A DNA stretch of 64,000 bases from Cellulomonas fimi. GTDB lineage: Bacteria > Actinomycetota > Actinomycetes > Actinomycetales > Cellulomonadaceae. The stretch covers positions 1 to 64,000 of the forward strand of contig NZ_JAPESW010000010.1 of the NCBI RefSeq assembly GCF_028527925.1, in the 5' to 3' direction. The translations under genes and the position numbers were made by a program. Each line of letters starts with the position of its first letter. The first letter of the stretch is position 1. The notes beneath the pieces were generated by a model, which searched no databases, was not told the origin of the DNA, and worked only from the letters and a program-made list of their open reading frames with translations. Below are positions 51,761-59,131 of the stretch, piece by piece.

Positions 51761-52522
51761 TCAGAGGCTGCGCAGGACGGAGACCACCCGGCCGAGGATG
51801 GTCGCCTCGTCGCCGACGATGGGCGCGTAGGCGGTGTTGTGCGGCATGAGCCACACGTGCCCGTCCGCGCGGCGCAGGGTCTTGACGGTCGCCTCGCCGT
51901 CGATCATCGCGGCGACGATCTCGCCGTTCTCGGCGACCGGCTGCCGGCGCACGACGACCCAGTCGCCGTCGCAGATGGCCGCGTCGATCATCGAGTCGCC
52001 CGCGACGCGGAGCAGGAAGAGCTCACCGTCGCCCACGAGCTGGCGGGGCAGCGGGAAGACGTCCTCCACGACCTGCTCGGCGAGGATCGGCCCGCCGGCG
52101 GCGATGCGACCGACCACCGGCACGTACGAGGGGCTCGGGACCCGCTCGTCCTCCGTGCCTACCGGGGCCGAGAACGGCGTGCGGGTGCCGTCGGGCGCGG
52201 TCCACGTCGACACGCCCCGGGAGTCGTCCGGGTGGACGACCTCGATCGCGCGCGGGCGGTTCGGGTCGCGCCGCAGGTAGCCCTTGCGCTCGAGCGCGGT
52301 GAGCTGGTGCTTGACGCTGGACGGGCTCGTGAGGCCGACCGCCTCGCCGATCTCGCGCATGCTCGGCGGGTACCCGCGCGACTCCACCGACGCGCGGATG
52401 GTGTCGAGGACGAGCCGCTGTCGTGCGGTGAGGCCGTCCGGGCCGTCCGGCCCGTCGGGGAGGGCGTGGACGCTCGCCACCCGGTCCCGTGTGCCGGTCG
52501 TGGTGTCCCCGCTCGTGCTCAC
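51761..52522 (-). CDS. lexA: SOS repressor LexA
   Basis: Represses DNA-damage genes and cleaves itself when RecA filaments form. The 253-residue protein has an N-terminal winged helix ([30 protein letters not shown]), the Ala142-Gly143 cleavage site, Ser177 (GDSM) and Lys214 (ATVKTL). GTG 52522 with AGGAGGG six bases upstream is chosen over an in-frame ATG 19 codons earlier. Its promoter carries a LexA box. Confidence 0.97.
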   Translation of the reverse strand: MSTSGDTTTGTRDRVASVHALPDGPDGPDGLTARQRLVLDTIRASVESRGYPPSMREIGEAVGLTSPSSVKHQLTALERKGYLRRDPNRPRAIEVVHPDDSRGVSTWTAPDGTRTPFSAPVGTEDERVPSPSYVPVVGRIAAGGPILAEQVVEDVFPLPRQLVGDGELFLLRVAGDSMIDAAICDGDWVVVRRQPVAENGEIVAAMIDGEATVKTLRRADGHVWLMPHNTAYAPIVGDEATILGRVVSVLRSL

Positions 52523-52653
52523 TGCAGCCCTCCTGACGTCGTCGGCCGGTCGCCGCCTGCTCGGTGCGGACGTGCGCACCCCTGCTGACGTGCCGCGGGA
52601 CTGCCGGTCGGGGGCGATGTCAGTGGTCGGTGGTGCGCTTGTCCTGCGCGGCC

Positions 52654-52682
52654 AGCCTAGGGAGTGCGAGCAGCGAGATCAA
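52654..52682 (-). promoter_or_regulatory. lexA promoter
   Basis: Minus strand: -35 TTGATC (52677-52682), 17-base spacer, -10 TAGGCT (52654-52659). The LexA box at 52679-52694 overlaps the -35, giving autoregulation. Confidence 0.75.
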
Positions 52683-52694
52683 ACATCTGTTCGA
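52679..52694. promoter_or_regulatory. LexA box 1 (lexA autoregulation)
   Basis: TCAAACATCTGTTCGA, close to TCGAAC-N4-GTTCGA with one mismatch in the left arm. Confidence 0.85.
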
Positions 52695-52746
52695 TCTTCT
52701 CTGGACGCGTGTCGCACCCTGGTGGTAGACATCGTACAGACGTTCG

Positions 52747-52762
52747 ACGAACAGGCGTTCGA
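52747..52762. promoter_or_regulatory. LexA box 2 (LysM gene side)
   Basis: ACGAACAGGCGTTCGA; CGAAC and GTTCG arms are exact. It lies 23 bases before the LysM ATG. A weaker site (CGTAC-AGAC-GTTCG, 52733-52746) abuts it. Confidence 0.82.
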
Positions 52763-52785
52763 ACACGACGGAGCGGAGAGACGAC

Positions 52786-53259
52786 ATGAGCGCTGCGGTG
52801 CTGTCGCCGGCGCGGCCGGGAGCGGTGCGTCCGGACCTGCGGGTCGTGCGGTCGTCGGCGGTCCCGGTGTCGCGCGGTGCGCGGCGCGGCGAGCCCGCCG
52901 TCGCCCGCGGGCGAGACGGGTCGGGCTCCGCGCGCGACGACCGGCTCGTCGCGGGATCCCGTCCTGCGCCCCTCGTGCTGACCGCGCGCGGTCGCCTGGT
53001 CGTCGTGGTGCTGGGCCTCCTGCTCGCGATCGGGGTCTCGGCGATCGCGGCGAAGGCGACGGCCGACGGTCCGTCGAGCTCGGCGGTCGAGGTCACGCGG
53101 CACGTCGTCCTCGAGGGCGAGACGATGTGGGGCCTGGCTGCCCAGGTCGCGAGCCCGGGTGAGGACGTCCGGGACGTCGTGCTCGAGCTCGTCCGTCTCA
53201 ACGACCTGCCGAGCGCAGGCCTCATGGCGGGCCAGGAGATCCTGCTGCCCCGCTCGTGA
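52786..53259 (+). CDS. SOS-linked LysM-domain membrane protein
   Basis: A 157-residue protein: basic, disordered N-terminal 70 residues, one membrane helix (about 69-90) and a short LysM peptidoglycan-binding domain (HVVLEGETMWGLAAQVASPGEDVRDVVLELVRLNDL...). It occupies the place of Rv2719c (ChiZ) in Mycobacterium, an SOS-induced cell-wall-active protein that delays division; DivS in Corynebacterium is a functional counterpart. Box 2 predicts SOS induction. Catalytic residues are not evident. Confidence 0.9.
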   Translation: MSAAVLSPARPGAVRPDLRVVRSSAVPVSRGARRGEPAVARGRDGSGSARDDRLVAGSRPAPLVLTARGRLVVVVLGLLLAIGVSAIAAKATADGPSSSAVEVTRHVVLEGETMWGLAAQVASPGEDVRDVVLELVRLNDLPSAGLMAGQEILLPRS

Positions 53260-53372
53260 GCCGGGCCGTGCCCGTGGGGAAGGCGGGCACCGCGGTGCCG
53301 GGCACCGTCGCGCGACACGGCATCGCGCGGACCGAGGTAGGTCGGTCCGAGGCCCGGGACGCGAGCGTCCCG

Positions 53373-53405
53373 ACGGAGGCGGCCGCGAGCAGCGGCCGCC
53401 TCCGT
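53373..53405 (+). terminator. Terminator after the LysM gene
   Basis: ACGGAGGCGGCCGC (53373-53386) and exact complement (53392-53405), 14 bp with the loop GAGCA. It occupies the middle of the 325-base gap before nrdR. Confidence 0.85.
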
Positions 53406-53492
53406 GCGTGGTCCGGGCACGCACCCGGAGTGGGCGGGCGACGTACCTCGCGCCGAGCGACGCGGTCGGACGAGTGGTGGAGAGCATGTGCC

Positions 53493-53522
53493 TTGCGACG
53501 CCGTGGGGCGGTGTCCTAGCGT
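53493..53522 (+). promoter_or_regulatory. nrdR promoter
   Basis: TTGCGA (53493-53498), 18-base spacer, TAGCGT (53517-53522). The leader would be about 56 bases. The rest of the gap (53260-53584) holds only the terminator; no NrdR boxes were recognised. Confidence 0.6.
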
Positions 53523-53584
53523 CGCCGGGACGAGGACGAGCGGGGCAGGCGCCTCGCTGCCCCTGACAGCGAGGAGACATCGCG

Positions 53585-54112
53585 GTGCACTGCCCGTTCT
53601 GCCGACACCCGGACTCCCGCGTCGTCGACTCCCGCACGTCGGACGACGGCGCGTCGATCCGTCGCCGGCGCCAGTGCCCGCAGTGCAACCGCCGGTTCAC
53701 GACGGTCGAGACCGCGAGCCTCTCCGTGGTCAAGCGCTCCGGCGTCACCGAGCCGTTCAGCCGCGAGAAGATCGCGAACGGCGTCCGCAAGGCCTGCCAG
53801 GGACGCCCCGTGAGCGAGGACGACCTCGCACTGCTCGCGCAGCGCGTCGAGGAGACGCTGCGGGCGTCCGGCTCGGCGGAGATCGACGCCTACGAGATCG
53901 GGCTCGCGATCCTGGGACCGCTGCGCGAGCTCGACGAGGTGGCCTACCTCCGGTTCGCGAGCGTGTACCAGGCGTTCGACTCGCTCGAGGACTTCGAGGC
54001 GGCCATCACGGTGCTGCGCGCGGACCGCGAGGGGCGGGTCGGCGACGACGACCGGGGCGCCGACGCGATCGCCTCCGGTGCGGACCCGGCCACGCCGGCC
54101 CCGACCGCCTGA
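53585..54112 (+). CDS. nrdR: Transcriptional repressor NrdR
   Basis: Represses ribonucleotide reductase genes in response to ATP/dATP. The 175-residue protein has the N-terminal zinc ribbon (CPFC and CPQC), [15 protein letters not shown], and an ATP-cone domain ([24 protein letters not shown]). The C-terminal 30 residues are a low-complexity extension. GTG 53585. The typical neighbour, a ribonucleotide reductase gene, is absent here. Confidence 0.96.
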   Translation: MHCPFCRHPDSRVVDSRTSDDGASIRRRRQCPQCNRRFTTVETASLSVVKRSGVTEPFSREKIANGVRKACQGRPVSEDDLALLAQRVEETLRASGSAEIDAYEIGLAILGPLRELDEVAYLRFASVYQAFDSLEDFEAAITVLRADREGRVGDDDRGADAIASGADPATPAPTA

Positions 54113-54270
54113 GCTCACGTCCCGTCCGCGCGATGCGCGCGCTGCCTCGCCCGATCCGGAGGGCCGGCGGTTGCCCCCCGACGGTCGCCCCGGTCGACGC
54201 GGTCCGCAGCCGACGCGGTCCGGCGTCGGGTCGCACGCCGCACGCGAGCGAGGCACCGCTGCTCGTCACG

Positions 54271-54276
54271 TAGGTT
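54271..54276 (+). promoter_or_regulatory. -10 element of the S9 peptidase gene
   Basis: TAGGTT, six bases before GTG 54283; leaderless spacing. Confidence 0.5.
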
Positions 54277-54282
54277 CGTCCG

Positions 54283-56310
54283 GTGACGCCTGACGACCTC
54301 CCCCTGCTCTCCGTCCCCTCCGCTCCCGCCGTGCTGCCCGACGGGTCCGCCGCGATCGTCGCGGTGACGCACCCCGACCTCGAGACCGACGAGTACGCGG
54401 GCCAGCTCTGGCTCGTCCCGCTCGGCTCGGAGGCGGCGCCGGGGCGGCTGACGCGAGGGCACCGCGACACGTCGCCCGACGTGTCGCCCGACGGCCGCTG
54501 GGTGGCGTTCTGCCGTGCGGAGCCGAAGGGCAGGCCCCAGCTGTACGTCGTCGAGGCGACGGGCGGCGAGCCCGTGCGCCTGACGGACGCGCCGCTGGGG
54601 GTGTCCGCACCCCGGTTCTCGCCGGACGGCCGCCGCGTCGCGTACCTCGCGCGCGTCCCCGAGGACGGCCGCTACGTGGCGGGTGGCGACCCCGCGGCAG
54701 AGCCCGCCCGCCACATCACGTCGTTCCGGTACCGCGGCGACGGCGTCGGGTTCGAACGGGACAAGCGTCAGCACGTCTTCGTCGTCGACGTGCCGTTCAC
54801 CGCCGACGTGCCGGCGCAGCTCGACGCGACGTCGCAGGTCCCGGACGCCACGGCCCTCACGCGCGGTGACGCGGAGGTGCGCGGGGCGCGGTGGCTCCCG
54901 TCGGGCGACGCGCTGGTCGCGGTCGTGGCACGGCATGCCGCGCGCGAGGAGGACCTGCGGCGGGACGCGGTTCTGGTGCCGGCGGGTTCGTCGGCGACGG
55001 ACGTCCTCGACCTCGTGCCCGTGACGGACGCGGACCGGGGGAGCGCGCTGGCTGTCGAGGTCGCCGTACCGTCGACGGACGGCGCGTCGGTGTGGCTCCT
55101 CGCGTCCGACCTCGGTGACTCCGGCCGCGACTTCGTCGCCGCCCACCTCGGGCTGTTCCGCGTCGGTCTGCCGGTCGCCGGGGAGGCGCCGACGGCTCCG
55201 ACCCGCCTGACCGACGCCGACTCCGTCGACCTCGACCTCGGCGTGCTCGCGGAGTCGCCCGACGGTCCGCTCGTGGGCGTCCAGCACCGCGGTGCAGTGC
55301 ACCTCGCCCGCGTCGGGGCGGACGGCTCGCTGGTCACGCTCCTCGGAGGGCGGCACGTGGTGTCGGGTGCGGCCGTCGCCGCGGGAGCCCCGTCGTCCGC
55401 GGTCGTCACGGCGGCAAGCCCCACGTCGGCGGGGGACGTCCTGACCGTCCCGCTCGGCGAGGAAGGCGCCGTCACGTCGCGCACGGACCTGTCGTCGCGC
55501 CTGCGGGCGACCGGGCTGCGCGAGCCGCGCGAGCTGGAGACGTCCGCCCCGGACGGCTACCCGGTGCACGGCTGGGTCGTCACGCCGGACCCGGAGCGGC
55601 ACGGTACGGGCCCGTACCCGACGATCCTCATGATCCACGGCGGGCCGCACGCGCAGTACACGCACGCGGTGTTCGACGAGGTGCAGGTGCTCGCCGCCGC
55701 GGGGTGGGCGGTCGTGCTGGGCAACCCGCGCGGCTCGTCGGGCTACGGGCGCGCGCACGGGCGGGCGATCCACCGCGCGTTCGGGACCGTCGACACGGAC
55801 GACGTGCTCGCGCTCCTCGAGGCGGCGTCGGCGCTGCCCGAGATCGACGGGGAGCGTGTCGGCGTCATGGGCGGGTCCTACGGCGGCTACCTGACGGCGT
55901 GGCTGACCACGCGGACCGACCGGTTCGCGGCGGCCATCGTCGAGCGCGGGTTCCTCGACCCGGTGAGCTTCGTCGGGTCGAGCGACATCGGGTGGTTCTT
56001 CGGGCTCGAGTACCTGGGCGACGCCGGCGACGACGACGGAGCGCGTGCGGTCGCCGCGCAGTCGCCGATGGCGCACGTGGGCGAGGTCCGGACGCCGACG
56101 CTCGTGATCCACTCGGAGCAGGACTGGCGGTGCCCGGTCGAGCAGGGTCAGCGGTGGTTCGTCGAGCTGCGCCGCCGCGGCGTCGAGGCGGAGCTCCTGC
56201 TGTTCCCGGGCGAGGGGCACGAGCTCACGCGGTCGGGACGCCCGCGCCACCGCCAGCAGCGGTTCGAGCACGTGCTCGCGTGGTGGTCCCGGCACCTGCC
56301 GGCGTCCTGA
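54283..56310 (+). CDS. S9 family prolyl oligopeptidase-like serine peptidase
   Basis: A 675-residue protein with an N-terminal beta-propeller (repeats such as SPDVSPDGRWVAFCRA and APRFSPDGRRVAYLARV) and a C-terminal alpha/beta-hydrolase domain: GGSYGGYLTAW (nucleophile Ser), EQDWRCPVEQ (Asp) and GEGHELTRSG (His). No signal peptide, so cytoplasmic. Cleaves short peptides, possibly acylaminoacyl type. Confidence 0.93.
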   Translation: MTPDDLPLLSVPSAPAVLPDGSAAIVAVTHPDLETDEYAGQLWLVPLGSEAAPGRLTRGHRDTSPDVSPDGRWVAFCRAEPKGRPQLYVVEATGGEPVRLTDAPLGVSAPRFSPDGRRVAYLARVPEDGRYVAGGDPAAEPARHITSFRYRGDGVGFERDKRQHVFVVDVPFTADVPAQLDATSQVPDATALTRGDAEVRGARWLPSGDALVAVVARHAAREEDLRRDAVLVPAGSSATDVLDLVPVTDADRGSALAVEVAVPSTDGASVWLLASDLGDSGRDFVAAHLGLFRVGLPVAGEAPTAPTRLTDADSVDLDLGVLAESPDGPLVGVQHRGAVHLARVGADGSLVTLLGGRHVVSGAAVAAGAPSSAVVTAASPTSAGDVLTVPLGEEGAVTSRTDLSSRLRATGLREPRELETSAPDGYPVHGWVVTPDPERHGTGPYPTILMIHGGPHAQYTHAVFDEVQVLAAAGWAVVLGNPRGSSGYGRAHGRAIHRAFGTVDTDDVLALLEAASALPEIDGERVGVMGGSYGGYLTAWLTTRTDRFAAAIVERGFLDPVSFVGSSDIGWFFGLEYLGDAGDDDGARAVAAQSPMAHVGEVRTPTLVIHSEQDWRCPVEQGQRWFVELRRRGVEAELLLFPGEGHELTRSGRPRHRQQRFEHVLAWWSRHLPAS

Positions 56311-56344
56311 GCGTCCCTGAGCGTCCCTGAGCGTCCCTGAGCGC
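56301..56344. repeat. 10-bp tandem repeat with TGA in all frames
   Basis: GCGTCCCTGA repeated three times from 56311, following the stop TGA (56308). Because the period is 10, TGA occurs at 56308, 56318, 56328 and 56338, closing all three plus-strand frames. Confidence 0.8.
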
Positions 56345-56355
56345 CCGGGGCGGCG

Positions 56356-57378
56356 TCAGCGGTCGCTCGACCGCGGCCCCCACAGGTTGATGCCCGCGTC
56401 CACGGCGTGCGCGTCCACCGCGGCGATCTCGTCGTCGTCGAGCGGGGCCGCGGTCGCGGCGGCGAGGTTGTCGTCGAGCTGCTCGACGGTCCGGGCGCCC
56501 ACGAGGACGGACGTGACGCGGGGGTCGCGCAGGACCCAGGCGAGCGCGAGCTGCGGCAGCGTCCGACCACCGGCGCGTGCGACGCCGTCGAGCGCCCGGA
56601 CGTGGTCGAGCACCTCGTCGGTGAGCCACTCGGGGCGGAGCGGACCGCCCCGGGCGGCCCTCGAGTCGGGGGGCACGCCGTCGAGGTACCGGGACGTGAG
56701 CATGCCCTGAGCGAGCGGGGAGAACGCGACGACGGCCATGCCGGCGTCGGCGGCGACGTCGAGCAGCGACCGCCCGTCGGTCCCGGGCGTCTCGACCCAC
56801 CGGTTGAGGATCGAGTAGGCGGGCTGGTGCACCGCGAGGCGCACGCCGAGGCGCTCGGCGACCGCGAGCGCCTCGGTCGTGCGGTCGGCGGAGTACGACG
56901 AGATGCCGACGTGCACCGCCTTGCCGGCGCGCACCGCGGCGGCGAGCGCACCGATCGTCTCCTCGAGCGGCGTCGCGGGGTCGTAGCGGTGGCTGTAGAA
57001 CACGTCGACGGCGTCCACGCCGAGCCGGCGGAGCGACTCGTCGAGCGACGCCCGGAGGTACTTCGCCGACCCGTGCTCGCCGTAGGGGCCGGGCCACGCG
57101 CGGTAGCCGGCCTTCGTCGTGACGACGAGCTCGTCGCGGTGACCGCGCAGGTCGGTCGCGAGCAGGCGCCCGACGGTCTCCTCCGCGGCGAACGGCGGCG
57201 GGCCGTAGTTGTTCGCGAGGTCGAGGTGGACGACCCCGCGGTCGACGGCGTGCAGGACCACCTCGCGCTGCTGCGCGAACGGGCGCGCGTCGCCGAAGTT
57301 CTGCCAGAGCCCGAGCGAGACGACCGGCAACGACAGGCCGCCGACGCGCCGGTGCGGCAAGGGCGGGGGAGCGCTCAC
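56356..57378 (-). CDS. Aldo/keto reductase
   Basis: A 340-residue AKR: LDLANNYGPPPFAAEETVGRLL (Asp and Tyr of the active site), VTTKAGYRAW (Lys), and YSHRYDP (the usual histidine position). Resembles the KCNAB/YghZ-type reductases acting on glyceraldehyde or methylglyoxal. GTG 57378 has TACGGT six bases upstream (57385-57390). Confidence 0.9.
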   Translation of the reverse strand: MSAPPPLPHRRVGGLSLPVVSLGLWQNFGDARPFAQQREVVLHAVDRGVVHLDLANNYGPPPFAAEETVGRLLATDLRGHRDELVVTTKAGYRAWPGPYGEHGSAKYLRASLDESLRRLGVDAVDVFYSHRYDPATPLEETIGALAAAVRAGKAVHVGISSYSADRTTEALAVAERLGVRLAVHQPAYSILNRWVETPGTDGRSLLDVAADAGMAVVAFSPLAQGMLTSRYLDGVPPDSRAARGGPLRPEWLTDEVLDHVRALDGVARAGGRTLPQLALAWVLRDPRVTSVLVGARTVEQLDDNLAAATAAPLDDDEIAAVDAHAVDAGINLWGPRSSDR

Positions 57379-57384
57379 GGCCCG

Positions 57385-57390
57385 ACCGTA
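57385..57390 (-). promoter_or_regulatory. -10 element of the aldo/keto reductase gene
   Basis: TACGGT (minus strand), then CGGGCC, then GTG 57378. Confidence 0.5.
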
Positions 57391-57559
57391 CCCCGGGCGG
57401 GCGAGGGCCAGGCGCAGCACCTCGCTCGTCCTGGACCTCCTCGACGCTCGCGCAGGTCGGTGCGGAAACGGGTGGCGCTGCCGGGCCCCGTCCGCGAGGC
57501 TGGACCGACGCGCCCCCCGCGGGTGCGCCGACGGACCGAGAACGACCGAGGAGACGCCG

Positions 57560-57757
57560 ATGAGCAACGACAGCGCGAAGCCGGCAGCGGAGGCGGTGAG
57601 CGAGGACGCCAAGGCGAAGTTCCGGGAGGCGCTCGACCGCAAGAAGGCGGCGCAGCACCGGACGGCCGCGGGCTCCACGAACACCGGACAGGTCCACGGG
57701 TCGGAGACGACGGGACCGGCCCAGCGCCGCTTCCAGCGCAAGTCCGGCTCGTCCTGA
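57560..57757 (+). CDS. DUF5302 small protein
   Basis: A 65-residue, charged, probably disordered protein: DAKAKFREALDRKKAAQHRT, then a TGQVHGSETTGPAQRRFQRKSG motif typical of DUF5302. GAGGAGA precedes ATG 57560. Function unknown. A strong hairpin follows. Confidence 0.88.
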   Translation: MSNDSAKPAAEAVSEDAKAKFREALDRKKAAQHRTAAGSTNTGQVHGSETTGPAQRRFQRKSGSS

Positions 57758-57769
57758 GCCTCAGCTCCC

Positions 57770-57816
57770 GCACGACGTAGGGCCCCGTCGACGACCGACG
57801 GGGCCCTTCGTCGTGC
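57770..57816. terminator. Bidirectional terminator between DUF5302 and serA
   Basis: GCACGACG (57770-57777) pairs with CGTCGTGC (57809-57816) and GGGCCCCGTCG (57780-57790) with CGACGGGGCCC (57796-57806), separated by two-base bulges; loop ACGAC. Confidence 0.88.
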
Positions 57817-57850
57817 AGGGGGTCGGCCGCGAGGCCCGCCCGCCGGCGCG

Positions 57851-59050
57851 TCAGGACAGCAGGCGCAGGCGCACGCTCTCGGGTCGCGACGACAGCGCGT
57901 CGACGACGGCCTGGTCGACCGCCGAGCCGGCGTCGGTGACCACGTAGCCGAGGTCGCCGCGCGTCGCGAGGAGCTGGCCCTCGATGTTGACGCCGTGCTC
58001 GGCGAGCGTGGCGTTCACCGCGGCGAGGACCCCCGGCACGTTGCGGTGCAGGTAGGCGAGCCGGTGCACGCCCGGGGGCTGGTCGAGCGCGAGGTTCGGG
58101 ACGTTGACGCTGAGCGTCGTCGAGCCCGTCGACAGGTAGTCGCGCACCTTGTTCGACACGAACTGCCCGATCGCCTCCTGCGCCTCCTCGGTCGAGCCGC
58201 CCGTGTGCGGCGTGAGGATGACGTTGGGCAGGCCGCGCAGCTCGGAGTCGAACGGGTCGCCCTTGCGCTTGGGCTCGACCGGGAAGACGTCCACGGCGGC
58301 ACCGCTCACGTGGCCCGACACGATCGCGTCGCGCAGCGCGGAGTAGTCGACGACGAAACCGCGCGAGAGGTTGAGGAACACCGAGCCGGGGCGCATGCGC
58401 GCGAACTGCTTGGCGCCGAACAGGCCCGCGTTGCCGCTGCGGCCGTCGACGTGCAGCGTCACGATGTCGGCAGCCTCGAGGAGCTCGTCGAGCGTGTCCA
58501 TCCGGCGCGCGTTGCCGAGCGCGAGCTTCTCGGCGGTGTCGTAGAAGACGACGGACATGCCGAGGTTCTCGGCGAGCACCGACAGCTGGGTGCCGATGTT
58601 GCCGTAGCCGATGATGCCGAGCGTGCGGCCGCGGACCTCGTGCGCGCCGGTCGCGGACTTGTTCCACACGCCGTCGTGCATGGCCTTGTCGAACTCGGTG
58701 AGGCGGCGGGTCAGCGCGATGATCTCGGAGATCGCGATCTCGACGACCGAGCGCGTGTTCGAGAACGGCGCGTTGAACGTCGCGACGCCGCGCGACGCGG
58801 CCGCGGCGAGGTCGATCTGGTTGGTCCCGATGCAGTACGCGCCGATGGCGACGAGGTCTGACGCCTGCTCGAGCACCGCGGACGTGACGTGCGTCTTGGA
58901 GCGGATGCCGAGGAGCTGGACCCCCTCCAGGGCCTCGACGAGCTCGTGCTCGTCGAGCGCACCCGTGCGGGTGGTCACGTCGTAGCCGGCGGACTCGAGG
59001 ATCGAGCGCGCCTGCGGGTGGAGGTTCTCGAGCAGCAGGGCCTTGGGCAC
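57851..59050 (-). CDS. serA: D-3-phosphoglycerate dehydrogenase
   Basis: First step of serine synthesis. The 399-residue enzyme is the short, E. coli-like type with one C-terminal ACT domain (HRNVPGVLAAVNATLAEHGVN): NAD loop GIIGYGNIG, VFLNLSRG, PHTGGSTEEAQ with the catalytic His. Length lacks the extra domain of mycobacterial SerA. GTG 59050; CACCAT six bases upstream is a weak leaderless signal. Confidence 0.95.
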   Translation of the reverse strand: MPKALLLENLHPQARSILESAGYDVTTRTGALDEHELVEALEGVQLLGIRSKTHVTSAVLEQASDLVAIGAYCIGTNQIDLAAAASRGVATFNAPFSNTRSVVEIAISEIIALTRRLTEFDKAMHDGVWNKSATGAHEVRGRTLGIIGYGNIGTQLSVLAENLGMSVVFYDTAEKLALGNARRMDTLDELLEAADIVTLHVDGRSGNAGLFGAKQFARMRPGSVFLNLSRGFVVDYSALRDAIVSGHVSGAAVDVFPVEPKRKGDPFDSELRGLPNVILTPHTGGSTEEAQEAIGQFVSNKVRDYLSTGSTTLSVNVPNLALDQPPGVHRLAYLHRNVPGVLAAVNATLAEHGVNIEGQLLATRGDLGYVVTDAGSAVDQAVVDALSSRPESVRLRLLS

Positions 59051-59131
59051 GCCCCTATGGTGCGCCCGGTCCGGCCCGCGACCCAAGACGGTCCGGTCCT
59101 CGGACACGCTCCGCCCGGCGGCGGCGACGCG

